64,000 nt of DNA from Pararhizobium sp. YC-54 (GCF_025847205.1 NZ_JAOYTH010000001.1:1-64000), one strand, 5' to 3'. Positions 33,732 through 44,097 are shown, numbered from the stretch's first letter. Notes: a model not told the origin generated them from the letters alone. Translations and numbers: made by a program.

Positions 33732-34715
33732 TCAGTCGGCGTATTGGCCAGCTGCTTCGATCACCGGCTTCCAGCGGGTGATCTCGGCCTCGAGCTTGGC
33801 CTTGAGGGCAGCAGGTGTCGCATCCGCCTCCGAAGACGGAACGGTGCCGAGTTCGGCGAAGCGCGCGACGACGTTCGGGTCCTTCAGGGCGACCTGGAGC
33901 GCCTTCGACAGGCGTTCGGTGGCTTCTGCCGGCGTGCCCTTCGGCGCGTAGACGCCGTGCCAGATGCCAACCTGGAAGTCAGCCAGACCACCTTCGGCGG
34001 CCGTCGGTACATCCGGCAGGACCGGAAGGCGTTGAGGCGAGGTGACGGCGTAGGCCTTGATGGTGCCGCCGAGGATCTGCTTGGTCGTGTTGGTGGTCTG
34101 GTCGCACATGATATCGACCTGGCCGCCGAGCAGGTCGGTCATTGCCGGACCGGTGCCCTTGTAGGGAACGGTGACCAGCGGCGTTTCAATGGCGCTCATG
34201 AACATCATGCCGCAGAGATGCGAGGCAGCGCCGATGCCGGCATTGGCAACGGTGACCGTGTCCTTGTTGGCCTTGACGTAGTCGATCAGGCCCTTGAGGT
34301 CCGTCGGCTCGAAATCCTTGCGGGCGACGATCGTCATCGGCACCTCGGTGACGAGGCCGACATACTCGAAGGCGTTCAGCGTGTCATAGGCAAGCTTGCG
34401 GTAGAGCGTGGCGCTGGTCGCCATGCCGATATGGTGCAACAGAACCGTGTAGCCGTCCGGATCGGCCTGCGCCACGCGGCCGGCACCGAGCGAGCCGCCG
34501 GCACCGCCGACGTTTTCGACGATGATCTGCTGACCGAGATCCTTCGACATGGATTCTGCAACCAGCCGGGCAACCGTATCGGTCGGGCCACCCGCCGAGA
34601 AGGGAACGACCATGGTGATCGTGCGGTCCGGATAGGTCTGCGCATTTGCGGAAATGGAAACAAGCGAAACGGCGGCGAGGGCCGTCATGCCAAGCATGGC
34701 TGTCAGGGTTTTCAT
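33732..34715 (-). CDS. tctC: Periplasmic tricarboxylate-binding protein TctC (Bug family)
   Basis: A 327-residue binding protein with a signal peptide (MKTLTAMLGMTALAAVSLVS, cleavage near SANAQ). Bug-family segments are YPDRTITMVVPFSAGGPTDT, VENVGGAGGSLGAGRVAQAD and LIDYVKANKDTVTVANAGIG. It captures a carboxylate and delivers it to TctAB. ATG at 34715 (GGGAGGAC upstream) is preferred to a longer frame. The promoter likely needs sigma-54, and the DctBD-like system just upstream probably regulates it. Confidence 0.9.
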   Translation of the reverse strand: MKTLTAMLGMTALAAVSLVSISANAQTYPDRTITMVVPFSAGGPTDTVARLVAESMSKDLGQQIIVENVGGAGGSLGAGRVAQADPDGYTVLLHHIGMATSATLYRKLAYDTLNAFEYVGLVTEVPMTIVARKDFEPTDLKGLIDYVKANKDTVTVANAGIGAASHLCGMMFMSAIETPLVTVPYKGTGPAMTDLLGGQVDIMCDQTTNTTKQILGGTIKAYAVTSPQRLPVLPDVPTAAEGGLADFQVGIWHGVYAPKGTPAEATERLSKALQVALKDPNVVARFAELGTVPSSEADATPAALKAKLEAEITRWKPVIEAAGQYAD

Positions 34716-34806
34716 CGAAGTCCTCCCGGATGAAATATGTTGCCAGCCGGCGCAGCTCCTCCCGCGCCGATTCTGATGCTTCATTTTGGAGCCCAATGGC
34801 CATTAG

Positions 34807-34821
34807 GCAACTGTTTAGCCG
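34807..34821 (-). promoter_or_regulatory. Candidate sigma-54 promoter of tctCBA
   Basis: On the reverse strand CGGCTAAACAGTTGC has GG and GC separated by exactly 10 bases and a good -12 box (TTGC), about 92 bases before tctC. The -24 box is imperfect (CGGCTA versus TGGCAC). The adjacent NtrC-type regulator makes a sigma-54 promoter likely. Confidence 0.45.
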
Positions 34822-34917
34822 GCGCATTTTGAGGTTTTCGTCGATAGTGCGGCGCAGCATGGGTCAGATTGGAAACAAAGGCCGTCAGGCGTGGGTGGAT
34901 TTCCACCCATTGCGCGA

Positions 34918-36273
34918 TCAAACAGCGTAGTCGTCATCGACGCCAGGCATTTTTTTATCGAGCCCGTATTTCTGCATTTTCTCGTAGAGCGTCTTTCGCG
35001 ATATTCCCAGGAGCTCATAGACAGGCCGCAGTGCGCCGCCGTGGGCGGCAAGCGCGCTGGCGATGATACCGCGTTCGTAGTCGGCAACCTTGTCGGCGAG
35101 CCGCTGTTTCTCGGGCCGTGCCTGGGCTTCGTCCGGCTTGAGGTCAAGACCAAGGACCAGCCGGTCGGCAGCGTTGCGCAGTTCGCGGACATTGCCCGGC
35201 CAGGACCGCCCGGCGATTTCGGTGATCAGGCTGGGGGGCACATCGATATCGTTGCGCCTGTAACGGGCGGCTGCCTCCCGGACCAGTTGCAGGAAGAGAA
35301 GCGGGATATCGGCCTTTCGCTGCGCCAGCGAGGGCACATGCAGCGTCGCGACATTCAGACGGTAGAGAAGATCGGCCCGAAAACGGCCGGCGGCGACTTC
35401 CGCTTCGAGATCGACCTTGCTGGTCGCAACGAAACGCACGTCGAGCGGCACGATCTCGTTCGAGCCGAGCCGGGTGATCACCCGCTCCTGCAGCACCCGC
35501 AGGAATTTGGCCTGCAGGTCGAAGGGCAGGGAGCCGATCTCGTCGAGCAGGATGGTGCCGCCGCGGCCATGCTCGAACTTGCCGTAGCGCGGTCGCAGCG
35601 CACCCGGGAAGGCGCCGGCCTCATGGCCGAACAACTCGCTCTCGATCAGGTTTTCCGGCAGGGCGGCGCAGTTGATGGCAATCAACGGCCGATCGGCGCG
35701 GGTGCTGATATCATGCAGCGCGCGGGCAACGACTTCCTTGCCGACGCCGGTTTCGCCGATGATCAGCGTATCGGCATCGGTACCGCCGATGGCGCGCAGG
35801 CGGTAGCGCAGATCGACCATGGCCTGCGTCCGGCCGGGCAATCGTGCCTCGATATCGTCGCGCTTGCCGGCAACAGCCCGCAGCCGCCGGTTTTCCAGCA
35901 CGAGGCTGCGGCGGTCGAGCGCGCGGCGGGCAACCGCTGCCAGATGCTGGGCGGTAAACGGTTTTTCGAGAAAATCGTAGACACCCTCGCGCATCGCCTT
36001 GACGGCCAGCTGCACGTCGCCATGGCCGGTCACCAGGATGACCGGGATTTCGGCATCGACCTCGCGGATGCGCTGCAAAAGGGTCATGCCATCCATGCCG
36101 GGCATGCGGATATCGCTGATCACGACGCCGGAAAAACTGTAGCCGGTCAATTCCAATACGTCCTCGGCGCTGGAGAACGTATCGACATCCAGTCCGAACA
36201 GGCCAAGCGCCTGCGCGGTGGAGCGGCGCATGTCTTCTTCGTCATCGACCAGCAGGACGCGTAGATCGCTCAC
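34918..36273 (-). CDS. DctD-like sigma-54-dependent response regulator with a GAFPGA loop
   Basis: A 451-residue NtrC-family activator. The receiver (1-120) has the acidic pair near D10/D11, acceptor in VVISDIRMPGMDG and K in FLEKPF. The AAA+ domain (about 145-370) has Walker A IGETGVGKE and Walker B GGTILLDEIGS. A Fis-type helix-turn-helix closes the protein (VYELLGISRKTLYEKMQKYG). The sigma-54-contacting loop reads GAFPGA rather than the near-invariant GAFTGA. The start overlaps the kinase stop by 4 bases (ATGA), so both are cotranslated. It probably activates tctCBA, which starts about 200 bases downstream of its own stop. Confidence 0.88.
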   Translation of the reverse strand: MSDLRVLLVDDEEDMRRSTAQALGLFGLDVDTFSSAEDVLELTGYSFSGVVISDIRMPGMDGMTLLQRIREVDAEIPVILVTGHGDVQLAVKAMREGVYDFLEKPFTAQHLAAVARRALDRRSLVLENRRLRAVAGKRDDIEARLPGRTQAMVDLRYRLRAIGGTDADTLIIGETGVGKEVVARALHDISTRADRPLIAINCAALPENLIESELFGHEAGAFPGALRPRYGKFEHGRGGTILLDEIGSLPFDLQAKFLRVLQERVITRLGSNEIVPLDVRFVATSKVDLEAEVAAGRFRADLLYRLNVATLHVPSLAQRKADIPLLFLQLVREAAARYRRNDIDVPPSLITEIAGRSWPGNVRELRNAADRLVLGLDLKPDEAQARPEKQRLADKVADYERGIIASALAAHGGALRPVYELLGISRKTLYEKMQKYGLDKKMPGVDDDYAV

Positions 36274-38090
36274 TCGGCGGCCTCCTGCGCTGCCGTTGCT
36301 GCTTCCAGTTCGATACGAAACACGGCGCCGCCCTCCGGGTGGTTTAAGACGGAGAGACTGCCGCCGAAATCCTTGATGATGTTGTAGGAGATGGACAGGC
36401 CCAGACCCAGCCCCTTGCCGACCCCCTTGGTAGTGTAGAAAGGATCGAAGATGCGCTCGGTGATCGCAGCCGGGACACCCGGTCCGTGATCCCTGATCGT
36501 CAGGATAACCTTTTCGTTCTGACGTTCTGCCAAGACGTGGATGCGCCGGTCATCAAGACCCTCGATCGCATCCGCCGCGTTGGTGATGATGTTGACGAGG
36601 ACCTGCTGCAACCGGACGGAGCCGGCTTTGACCATGACGGCATCGCTGCCGGGCTCGATCATGAGGTCGGCATCGGCGGTCTTCAGGCGGGCAGAGACGA
36701 TCTCCAGCGTATCGGCGATGACGGCGTCGAGCGCCACGGGGCCAAGCTTCTCGTTCGGCTTGCGGGCGAAATTGCGCAGGTGGCGGCTGATCGAGGCCAT
36801 GCGGTCGATCAGCCCGGAAATGCGCCTGATATTGTCGCGGGCCTCGGGCACGCGTTCCAGGTCGATCAGCATCGCCGCGCTGTCGGCATAGGTCTTGGCA
36901 GCCGCCAGCGGCTGATTGAGCTCGTGCGAGAGGGCGGCAGACATCTGCCCCAATCCGGCAAGCTTGCCCGCCTGGATCAGGTCGGCCTGGGTCTTGCGCA
37001 ACTCCTGTTCGGTCAGCCGCCGCTCGGCGATCTCCTCCTCGATGCGTCGGTTGACCAGCGCCAGATCGGCGGTGCGTTCCTCGACCCGGTGTTCCAGTTC
37101 GTTGCGCGCCTCGGTCTGCATCCGCATCCGCTCCGCAAGACGGGCGCGGCGCTGCAGGACGATCGCCAGCGCAAGGCCGGTCAGGCAAAGGAAAAGCACG
37201 ACGGCAATGATGGTGGTGCGCGCCTGGGCGCGGACGGAGGCCGTGTCCATCAACACATTCACCGTCCAGTCGGCCTCGGGCATATATTGCGACAGGACCA
37301 GATATTCCCGGTGGTCCGCGGTGGTCATGGTCATCAGCGCATGATCGTCAAGCTCGCTCCGGGTAATCGGCAGCGGCTTGAGCTCTGCCTCGGCGTAGCG
37401 TCGCGAGGCCTGTGTTCGCTGCAGGCGCGCACTGTTCAGCGGCAGAATGCTGGAATAGAGCCATTCCGGGCTGCCGGTCATGAAGACGATGCCTTCCGGA
37501 TCGGAGACGAAGATCTTGTACTCGCCGCCGCGCCAGGATGTTTCGATCGAATCGATATCCACCTTGAAGACGATGACGCCGCTGATCCGGCCGCCGACGC
37601 GGATCGGCGAGGCGAAATAGTAGCCGCGCTTCAGCGACGTGGTGCCGAGCGCATAGAAACGCGACTGTCTGCCTTTGGCGGCATCCTGGAAATAGGGGCG
37701 GTAGCTGAAATTCTGACCGACGAAGCTTGCCGGCTGATCGTAATTGCTGGCGGCAATCGTATTGCCGTCCATGGTCATCACGTAGATATCGGAGGATTCC
37801 AGCAGCCTGTTGATATCCTTGAGGTAGACATTTGCCACCTCGCGCAGGGCCTTGTCATCCGGATGGGTGATCAGTTCCTTGATGTCGTCGTGATCGGCGA
37901 TCAGCGCCGGCAGGGGCTCATAGCGGCTGAGATGGCCGCTCAGCGCCGATACCGCCAGACGCAAAGCCGAGTTTGCCTGAAGCGACGCCTCGTTCATATA
38001 GCTGCGCGTCGCCACTGCTCCGCCGTGGAAAACCACGGCAAACAGCAAAAGCGGTGCAAGACACAATGCGGCGAGCAGGCGGTATTTCAC
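36270..38090 (-). CDS. DctB-like sensor histidine kinase
   Basis: A 606-residue membrane kinase. A first membrane helix (about 5-22), a long periplasmic dCACHE-like sensor (about 30-285) containing LGTTSLKRGYYFASPIRVGG as in DctB proteins that bind C4-dicarboxylates, and a second helix (about 291-312) are followed by a coiled coil, HisKA with H389 (SAALSHELNQPLAAAK) and a HATPase domain with NAADAIEGL, DHGPGVP and GKGLGLGLSIS. It phosphorylates the DctD-like regulator encoded directly downstream. Given the adjacent tctCBA operon, the ligand is likely a di- or tricarboxylate (inference). Confidence 0.88.
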   Translation of the reverse strand: MKYRLLAALCLAPLLLFAVVFHGGAVATRSYMNEASLQANSALRLAVSALSGHLSRYEPLPALIADHDDIKELITHPDDKALREVANVYLKDINRLLESSDIYVMTMDGNTIAASNYDQPASFVGQNFSYRPYFQDAAKGRQSRFYALGTTSLKRGYYFASPIRVGGRISGVIVFKVDIDSIETSWRGGEYKIFVSDPEGIVFMTGSPEWLYSSILPLNSARLQRTQASRRYAEAELKPLPITRSELDDHALMTMTTADHREYLVLSQYMPEADWTVNVLMDTASVRAQARTTIIAVVLFLCLTGLALAIVLQRRARLAERMRMQTEARNELEHRVEERTADLALVNRRIEEEIAERRLTEQELRKTQADLIQAGKLAGLGQMSAALSHELNQPLAAAKTYADSAAMLIDLERVPEARDNIRRISGLIDRMASISRHLRNFARKPNEKLGPVALDAVIADTLEIVSARLKTADADLMIEPGSDAVMVKAGSVRLQQVLVNIITNAADAIEGLDDRRIHVLAERQNEKVILTIRDHGPGVPAAITERIFDPFYTTKGVGKGLGLGLSISYNIIKDFGGSLSVLNHPEGGAVFRIELEAATAAQEAAE

Positions 38091-38197
38091 GGATTAAAGG
38101 CTCCTTCCTCGTCTCCGGCCAGCGGCTATACGCCACTGGCTGCGAGTTTAGAGCCCTGCGCCCGAGTTTCCAAGGGCCGTTGCCGGGCGGTCCGCGC

Positions 38198-38443
38198 TTA
38201 ACGCGCATCCAGCGCTATGACCGTGCCATCGGAAAAAGCCAGATCCTGTTGTAGACTGGCCGGCAGATGAGAGATTTCGCGCCGGGTCGCCTTGCGGGTT
38301 TCCGCGACCTTGCGGGCGTGGTGCTCCTTGCTCAGTTGCTGGACGAGCGGCGCAAACATGTGGCGCACGGAGAATGTGAAGCCGCCGGCGCGAAGCCGAA
38401 CCGGGGTGTTGCTGGCCGTTGTCGTGTCGTGTTGCAGGGACAT
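38198..38443 (-). CDS. Small protein of unknown function (81 residues)
   Basis: Starts MSLQHDTTTASNTPVRLRAG and ends EISHLPASLQQDLAFSDGTV plus IALDAR. It is basic in the middle (HHARKVAETRKATRRE) and has no signal or membrane segment. ATG at 38443 follows AAAGGAGCTTCCC, a strong ribosome site. It is transcribed divergently from the LysR gene and may be its target. The weakly DUF1127-like C-terminus is only suggestive. Confidence 0.6.
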   Translation of the reverse strand: MSLQHDTTTASNTPVRLRAGGFTFSVRHMFAPLVQQLSKEHHARKVAETRKATRREISHLPASLQQDLAFSDGTVIALDAR

Positions 38444-38497
38444 GGGAAGCTCCTTTCGTCACGTCTTCGCTGTTTGCAACTTGACTATCGCTCCCTG

Positions 38498-38512
38498 TTG
38501 AGGTTCAATCAA
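38498..38512. promoter_or_regulatory. LysR-box-like inverted repeat in a divergent promoter region
   Basis: TTGA-N7-TCAA (containing T-N11-A) lies between the 81-residue gene and the LysR regulator, 53 bases before the latter. A LysR regulator commonly binds such a site to control itself and its divergent neighbour. Confidence 0.42.
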
Positions 38513-38564
38513 ACGAAATGAAGTGATGCTGTTATTCAGAAAATCTGATCCGAAAGGTTCTGCC

Positions 38565-39449
38565 ATGAACATGATGATGCGTCATGTCCTTCCGCTTCTC
38601 GAACTGGACATCCTGAAGACCTTCGTCGCCATCGCCGAGACCGGGAATTTCACCACGGCCGCTGAGACGGTCTACCGGACGCCATCGGCGGTCTCGATGC
38701 AGATCAAGAAACTCGAGGAAATGCTCGGCTGCGTTCTCTTCCTGCGCGATGCGCGCTCGGTATCGCTGACGCCGAAGGGCGAGGTGCTGCTCGGGTTTGC
38801 ACGGCGCATGCTGGCGCTCAACAACGAAGCCGTGTCGCGTTTCCTTCTGCCCGACATGAACGGAGTCGTGCGCGTCGGCGCGCCGGAAGATATCGGCGAG
38901 CGGATTCTCCCCGAAGTGCTGAAGCGTTTTTCCGAATCCTATCCGAACGTCACGGTTGACGTCACCATCGGCACCAGCACCGTCATGCGCAAGCGTGTCG
39001 AGGAACACCGCATGGACATTGCCATCTTCAACAGCATGGCGGGCGAAAACACCGGCGGCGGCGAAATTCTGGTGTCCGAAAAGCTCGTCTGGGCCGGTAC
39101 GAAATGCGGAACGGCGCACACGCGCGAACCGCTGCCGATCTCGATGTGGGAAGATGGCTGCGTCTGGCGCGCCGATGCGGTGGAACGGCTGACAGAGTCC
39201 GGCCGAAAGTTTCGTGTCGCGTTTCTCAGCGCCCACACGACAGGGCAGCGCGCGGCTATTCAGGCGGATCTGGCGATTGCACCTCTGCCGCGCTACCTCG
39301 TCCAGGGCGATCTCGTGGCGCTCGGCGAGGCGGAAGGCCTGCCGGAACTCGGCCACTACAATATCGGCCTGCAGGTCGTCGACAATCCGTCACCGCCGGT
39401 TCTGGCCGTGGCCGAGCATGTGCGGACCGCGTTCGTCGGATTGCAATAA
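38565..39449 (+). CDS. LysR family transcriptional regulator
   Basis: A 294-residue regulator. The N-terminal winged helix-turn-helix (about 8-66) reads LDILKTFVAIAETGNFTTAA and TPSAVSMQIKKLEEMLGC, textbook LysR. The effector domain (about 90-290) follows with VRVGAPEDIGERILPEVLKRF. ATG at 38565 has AAAGG upstream and is preferred to 38523. It stands divergent from the small 81-residue gene; the effector and regulon are unknown. Confidence 0.88.
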   Translation: MNMMMRHVLPLLELDILKTFVAIAETGNFTTAAETVYRTPSAVSMQIKKLEEMLGCVLFLRDARSVSLTPKGEVLLGFARRMLALNNEAVSRFLLPDMNGVVRVGAPEDIGERILPEVLKRFSESYPNVTVDVTIGTSTVMRKRVEEHRMDIAIFNSMAGENTGGGEILVSEKLVWAGTKCGTAHTREPLPISMWEDGCVWRADAVERLTESGRKFRVAFLSAHTTGQRAAIQADLAIAPLPRYLVQGDLVALGEAEGLPELGHYNIGLQVVDNPSPPVLAVAEHVRTAFVGLQ

Positions 39450-39469
39450 TCGATGGGCAAGGGCGGCAC

Positions 39470-40540
39470 TCAGACGCCGCCCTTCTTCAGCCAGCGCTGC
39501 ACCCGGATTTCGTCCTCATCCATCCAGCGCGTCAGCGTCTCACTGCGGCTCGGCCGCATCTTCGCAAGTTCGGCAAGCGCGCCGTTCTCAAAATCCGCAA
39601 AGACTTTCGGGTGAATATAGGCTGAGCGGCAGACGGCGCGGGTATTGACCAGCCGCGCCGCAACACTGTCGATCACATCGTTGACCTGTTGCTTCACCTG
39701 CCGCTGGCTCGAACCGGGCTCGATCACCGACAGCGCCGTTGCGGCCATGCGGGTGGCGCCCCAGGTGCGGAACTGCCGCGAGGAAAAATCGGCGCCTGAG
39801 GCCTCGCGGATATAGGCATTGACGTCCTGCGAGCGGATCGCATGCCGTTCGCCGTCCTCGTCGAGATACTGGAACAGTTGCTGACCGGGCAGTTCCTGCA
39901 GCATGCGGATCGCCTTGGTGATGCGCCGGTCGCTATGGCTGAGGCACCATTCCTTGCCCGATTTTCCCTTGAAGTTGAAATGAACGCTGGAACCCTTGAT
40001 CTTCACATGACGATTGCGCAGCGTCGTCAGGCCATACGAGCCGTTCTCCTCGGCATAGCTGGTGTTGCCGACGCGGATATAGAGATTGTCGAGCAGCCAG
40101 ACGACGGTCGCCAAAGCCTTGTCCATGCCGGGTTTTCTCAGCCGCAGGTCTGTGTCCACCTTTTCGCGGATTTTCGGCAGTCTGGCGGCAAAATCCGGCA
40201 ATTGCCCAAACTTCGTCTTGCCGCGCCCGGCCGACCATTCCGGATGATAGCGGTATTGCTTGCGGCCGCGCGCATCCCGGCCGGTTGCCTGCAGGTGCGA
40301 ATTCGGATCGACCGAAATCAGCACGTCGGTATAGGCGGGCGGGATGGCAAGCGCTGCAATCCGGTCCAGTTCGGCCCGATCGGTAATCCGTTGCCCATCG
40401 GCGTCATGGTAGAGGAAGCCCCGCTTGCCGGGTTTGCGGGTTATGCCGCTGTCCAGATTGGCGAGATAGACGAGTTCGGCCGATTGCGGTTTTTCCGCAC
40501 CGGCTTTCCGGGCTCTTCGTTTTCGGGTTCGAGAAGGCAT
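39470..40540 (-). CDS. Eukaryotic-type DNA topoisomerase IB
   Basis: A 356-residue type IB topoisomerase of the poxvirus/bacterial class, which relaxes supercoils through a 3'-phosphotyrosine intermediate. The N-terminal domain includes RGFLYHDADGQRITD; the catalytic domain has TTLRNRHVKIKG (Arg and Lys of the pentad), SRQFRTWGATRMA (second Arg) and the nucleophile in CRSAYIHP, Tyr at about residue 308. ATG at 40540 is chosen over a GTG at 40549. Common in Rhizobiales chromosomes. It is unrelated to the neighbouring methyl-transfer genes. Confidence 0.92.
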   Translation of the reverse strand: MPSRTRKRRARKAGAEKPQSAELVYLANLDSGITRKPGKRGFLYHDADGQRITDRAELDRIAALAIPPAYTDVLISVDPNSHLQATGRDARGRKQYRYHPEWSAGRGKTKFGQLPDFAARLPKIREKVDTDLRLRKPGMDKALATVVWLLDNLYIRVGNTSYAEENGSYGLTTLRNRHVKIKGSSVHFNFKGKSGKEWCLSHSDRRITKAIRMLQELPGQQLFQYLDEDGERHAIRSQDVNAYIREASGADFSSRQFRTWGATRMAATALSVIEPGSSQRQVKQQVNDVIDSVAARLVNTRAVCRSAYIHPKVFADFENGALAELAKMRPSRSETLTRWMDEDEIRVQRWLKKGGV

Positions 40541-40589
40541 CTGGTCCACAGTGACGCAAGAACGCGGCCGTGGTCATTTGGTTCCCGCC

Positions 40590-42632
40590 CTATTCGCGAC
40601 TCCGGCGCCTGCGCCGGCCGCCTCCATCGCCACCGTCGTCGGACAAGACCTTGCGTTCGGGCAGGGTTACGACCTGGGCGAGCTTCGGGAAGCTATCGAC
40701 CTTGTTCGGAAGCGCCATCGCGTAGACGAAGTGCTCCTGAAATTTTGATTCAAGTGCCGTCTCTATCTTCTCGATTTTGCTGACGGTTTGCTCGATCTCG
40801 CGGCGGTGTCCACGGTTCAGCAGCGCCATCAGCGCGCCGGTGCCGGCCGCATTGCCGACGGCCTTGACCTCTGAGAGATCACAGTCGGGAATAAGGCCAA
40901 GCACCATGGCATATTTCGGATCGATGAAGGAGCCGAAGGCGCCGGCAAAACGGATCGTATCGACATGCTCGATCTCGAGCTTTTCCATCAAAAGCTTGAT
41001 GCCGGCATAGAGCGCTGCCTTGGCGAGCTGGATGGCGCGCACGTCGTTCTGGGTCACCGTGATGCGCTGATCGCCATCATGCAGAAGATAGGAGAAGGTG
41101 CGGCCGTTCTGCAGGATGCGCGGGCTCTTGGCCGCCATGCCGCCATCGACGACGCCGTCTTCCGAAATGATGCCGCAGAGATACATCTCGGCCACCACCT
41201 CGATGATCGCCGAGCCGCAAATGCCGGTGACGCCGACGGAGGCAGCGCCCTCGGCAAAGCCCTCTTCATCCGACCATTTGTCGACGCCGATGACGCGGAA
41301 TTTCGGTTCCAGCGTTTCCGGATCGATGCGGACACGTTCGATCGCACCGGGAGCCGCCCGCTGGCCGGAGGAAATTTCGGCACCTTCAAAGGCAGGCCCG
41401 GTCGGCGAGGAGGCGGCAACCACACGATCCTTGTTGCCGAGCACGATTTCGGCGTTGGTGCCGACATCGACCAACAGCATCATGCGGTCCTGGCGGTATG
41501 GCCCTTCGGCCAGCGTCGCACCGGCCGCATCGGCGCCGACATGGCCGGCAATGCACGGCAGCATGTAGAGGCGGGCGCCGCGATTGACGTCGATGTCGAT
41601 CTCATGGGCCCAGTATTGCAGGGCGCCGGAAACCGCCAGCGCGAACGGCGCCTGGCCGAGTTCGGTCGGGTCGATCCCGAGGAACAGGTGGTGCATGATC
41701 GGATTGCCGACGAAGACCATGTCGAGAATATCGTGACGGTCGACTTCGCCCTCGTCGCAGACCTTGCCGATCAGCGAATTGACGGCCCCGCGCACCGCCT
41801 TGGTCATCGCCTCGCGGCCGTCCGGGTTCATCATCACATAGGAGACGCGGCTCATCAGGTCTTCGCCGAAGCGGATCTGCGGGTTCGACGTGCCGGAAGA
41901 CGCAACGATGCGGCCGGACAGCAGCGAAACCAGATGCATGGCGATGGTCGTCGAGCCGATATCGCAGGCGACGCCATAGGCCTCGTTCTTCAACCCCGGC
42001 CACAGGCCGACGATGAACGGGCGGGAACTATCCATATCGCGGTGGATGGCGGCGGTGACGCCCCAATTGCCCTTGCGCAGGATGCCCTGGATCTGCGGGA
42101 TCAGGTGCGGCGCGATCAGAAGATCCTTCCAGCCCCAGTCCTTTTCCAGCATGACCTTCAGCCGGTCGAGATCGCCAAGTGGCTTGTGCATGTCGGGCTC
42201 GTCGACCTCGACATAGCAGAGCTGGACCGCAGCATTGCGCTCGATCACCCGGTCGGTTGCCGCCTTGCGCACCACCTGCGCATTGATGACGGTATCCTGC
42301 GGCACGTCGATGACGAGATCGCCGAGGATTTGCGACGAACAGGAAAGACGGCGGCCGTCCGGCAGACCGCGAATGCTCTCGTAGCGCTCTTCCTTCGGTC
42401 CCTTGACGGAAATGTGCTCGAGCGAGGAGACGATCTTGTGCTTGGCGAAGTTGCCTTCCTGCACCGAGACCTGACACCGCCCGCAGGTCGCCCGGCCCCC
42501 ACAGACACTCTCGACATAGACGCCGAGAGAGCGCGCCGCATCGAGCACCGGCGTGCCGACGGGAAACCGGCCGCGCTTGCCGGAGGGCATGAACAGGACG
42601 AGGGGATCGCTTTTGTTTTCCTGGGCGGACAC
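40590..42632 (-). CDS. Corrinoid-activating 2Fe-2S/ASKHA protein (RACo/RamA-like, DUF4445)
   Basis: A 680-residue protein. The N-terminal 2Fe-2S ferredoxin domain has the cysteine set VCGGRATCGRC (about 43-53) plus a later Cys (LSCSSQ). The rest is an ASKHA-fold ATPase region (DUF4445), with GVACDIGSTTIAMHLVSLL, LLVDVGTNAEIVLGNKD and AGAFGSFIDPKYAMVLGLIP. Proteins of this class reduce inactive cob(II)alamin to cob(I)alamin at ATP cost so that corrinoid methyltransferases can restart. The C-terminus ends in GGGRRRRRSRE, an odd polybasic tail. It is the last gene of the reverse cluster with methyl-THF methyltransferase and MetF. Family firm, partner inferred. Confidence 0.88.
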   Translation of the reverse strand: MSAQENKSDPLVLFMPSGKRGRFPVGTPVLDAARSLGVYVESVCGGRATCGRCQVSVQEGNFAKHKIVSSLEHISVKGPKEERYESIRGLPDGRRLSCSSQILGDLVIDVPQDTVINAQVVRKAATDRVIERNAAVQLCYVEVDEPDMHKPLGDLDRLKVMLEKDWGWKDLLIAPHLIPQIQGILRKGNWGVTAAIHRDMDSSRPFIVGLWPGLKNEAYGVACDIGSTTIAMHLVSLLSGRIVASSGTSNPQIRFGEDLMSRVSYVMMNPDGREAMTKAVRGAVNSLIGKVCDEGEVDRHDILDMVFVGNPIMHHLFLGIDPTELGQAPFALAVSGALQYWAHEIDIDVNRGARLYMLPCIAGHVGADAAGATLAEGPYRQDRMMLLVDVGTNAEIVLGNKDRVVAASSPTGPAFEGAEISSGQRAAPGAIERVRIDPETLEPKFRVIGVDKWSDEEGFAEGAASVGVTGICGSAIIEVVAEMYLCGIISEDGVVDGGMAAKSPRILQNGRTFSYLLHDGDQRITVTQNDVRAIQLAKAALYAGIKLLMEKLEIEHVDTIRFAGAFGSFIDPKYAMVLGLIPDCDLSEVKAVGNAAGTGALMALLNRGHRREIEQTVSKIEKIETALESKFQEHFVYAMALPNKVDSFPKLAQVVTLPERKVLSDDGGDGGGRRRRRSRE

Positions 42633-42673
42633 GGTCAGTTCATTCCTATTCGCTTTGGTCTTTTCGCTTGGGC

Positions 42674-43012
42674 CTATTCACTCAGCCGCCGCGCATTGGC
42701 GCGGACACGGCTGCCGTATGGTTTCAATGCCGCGACCGCAACGCGGTCGGGGGATCCGGCCAGCCCGGCGCAGGTGCCGGTGGCGAGCGCCGTTGCGGCA
42801 ATCATGCCTTCCTTCACCATCGCGAGGTTCACCGCCGTGACGCTTTCGGCGGCGGCCGAGAGCTTTTCGGTGATCATCCGGCTGACTTCAGCTGCTCCGC
42901 CCGGCGATCCGCCAAAGAGGGCAAAATCCTGCAGACGCGAGGATATGACCATCGGAGCCTGGAACCAGAGGCTGGCGAATTCGTCGAGCAGATCGGCACT
43001 GAAAAACATCAT
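42674..43012 (-). CDS. 112-residue protein of unknown function in the methyl-transfer cluster
   Basis: Starts MMFFSADLLDEFASLWFQAP and is mostly helical and amphipathic, with ITEKLSAAAESVTAVNLAM in the centre and a basic end (RVRANARRLSE). The pattern is a little phasin-like, but I cannot assign a family. It lies 16 bases after the methyl-THF:corrinoid methyltransferase stop and 41 bases before the reactivase gene, so it is inside the operon and probably serves the pathway. Start may be ATG 43012 or 43009. Confidence 0.62.
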   Translation of the reverse strand: MMFFSADLLDEFASLWFQAPMVISSRLQDFALFGGSPGGAAEVSRMITEKLSAAAESVTAVNLAMVKEGMIAATALATGTCAGLAGSPDRVAVAALKPYGSRVRANARRLSE

Positions 43013-43028
43013 GTCTCTTTTCTGGCGG

Positions 43029-43994
<966 letters not shown>

Positions 43995-44097
43995 GTCTGA
44001 TCCTTCGGGTCGGTGGAGCGCTCGATCTCTGTCATGCGCCGGGTAGGGTTGTCAAAGACCTGACCTTCCGGCCATGTCCTTGCTATTCATTGTCGTT

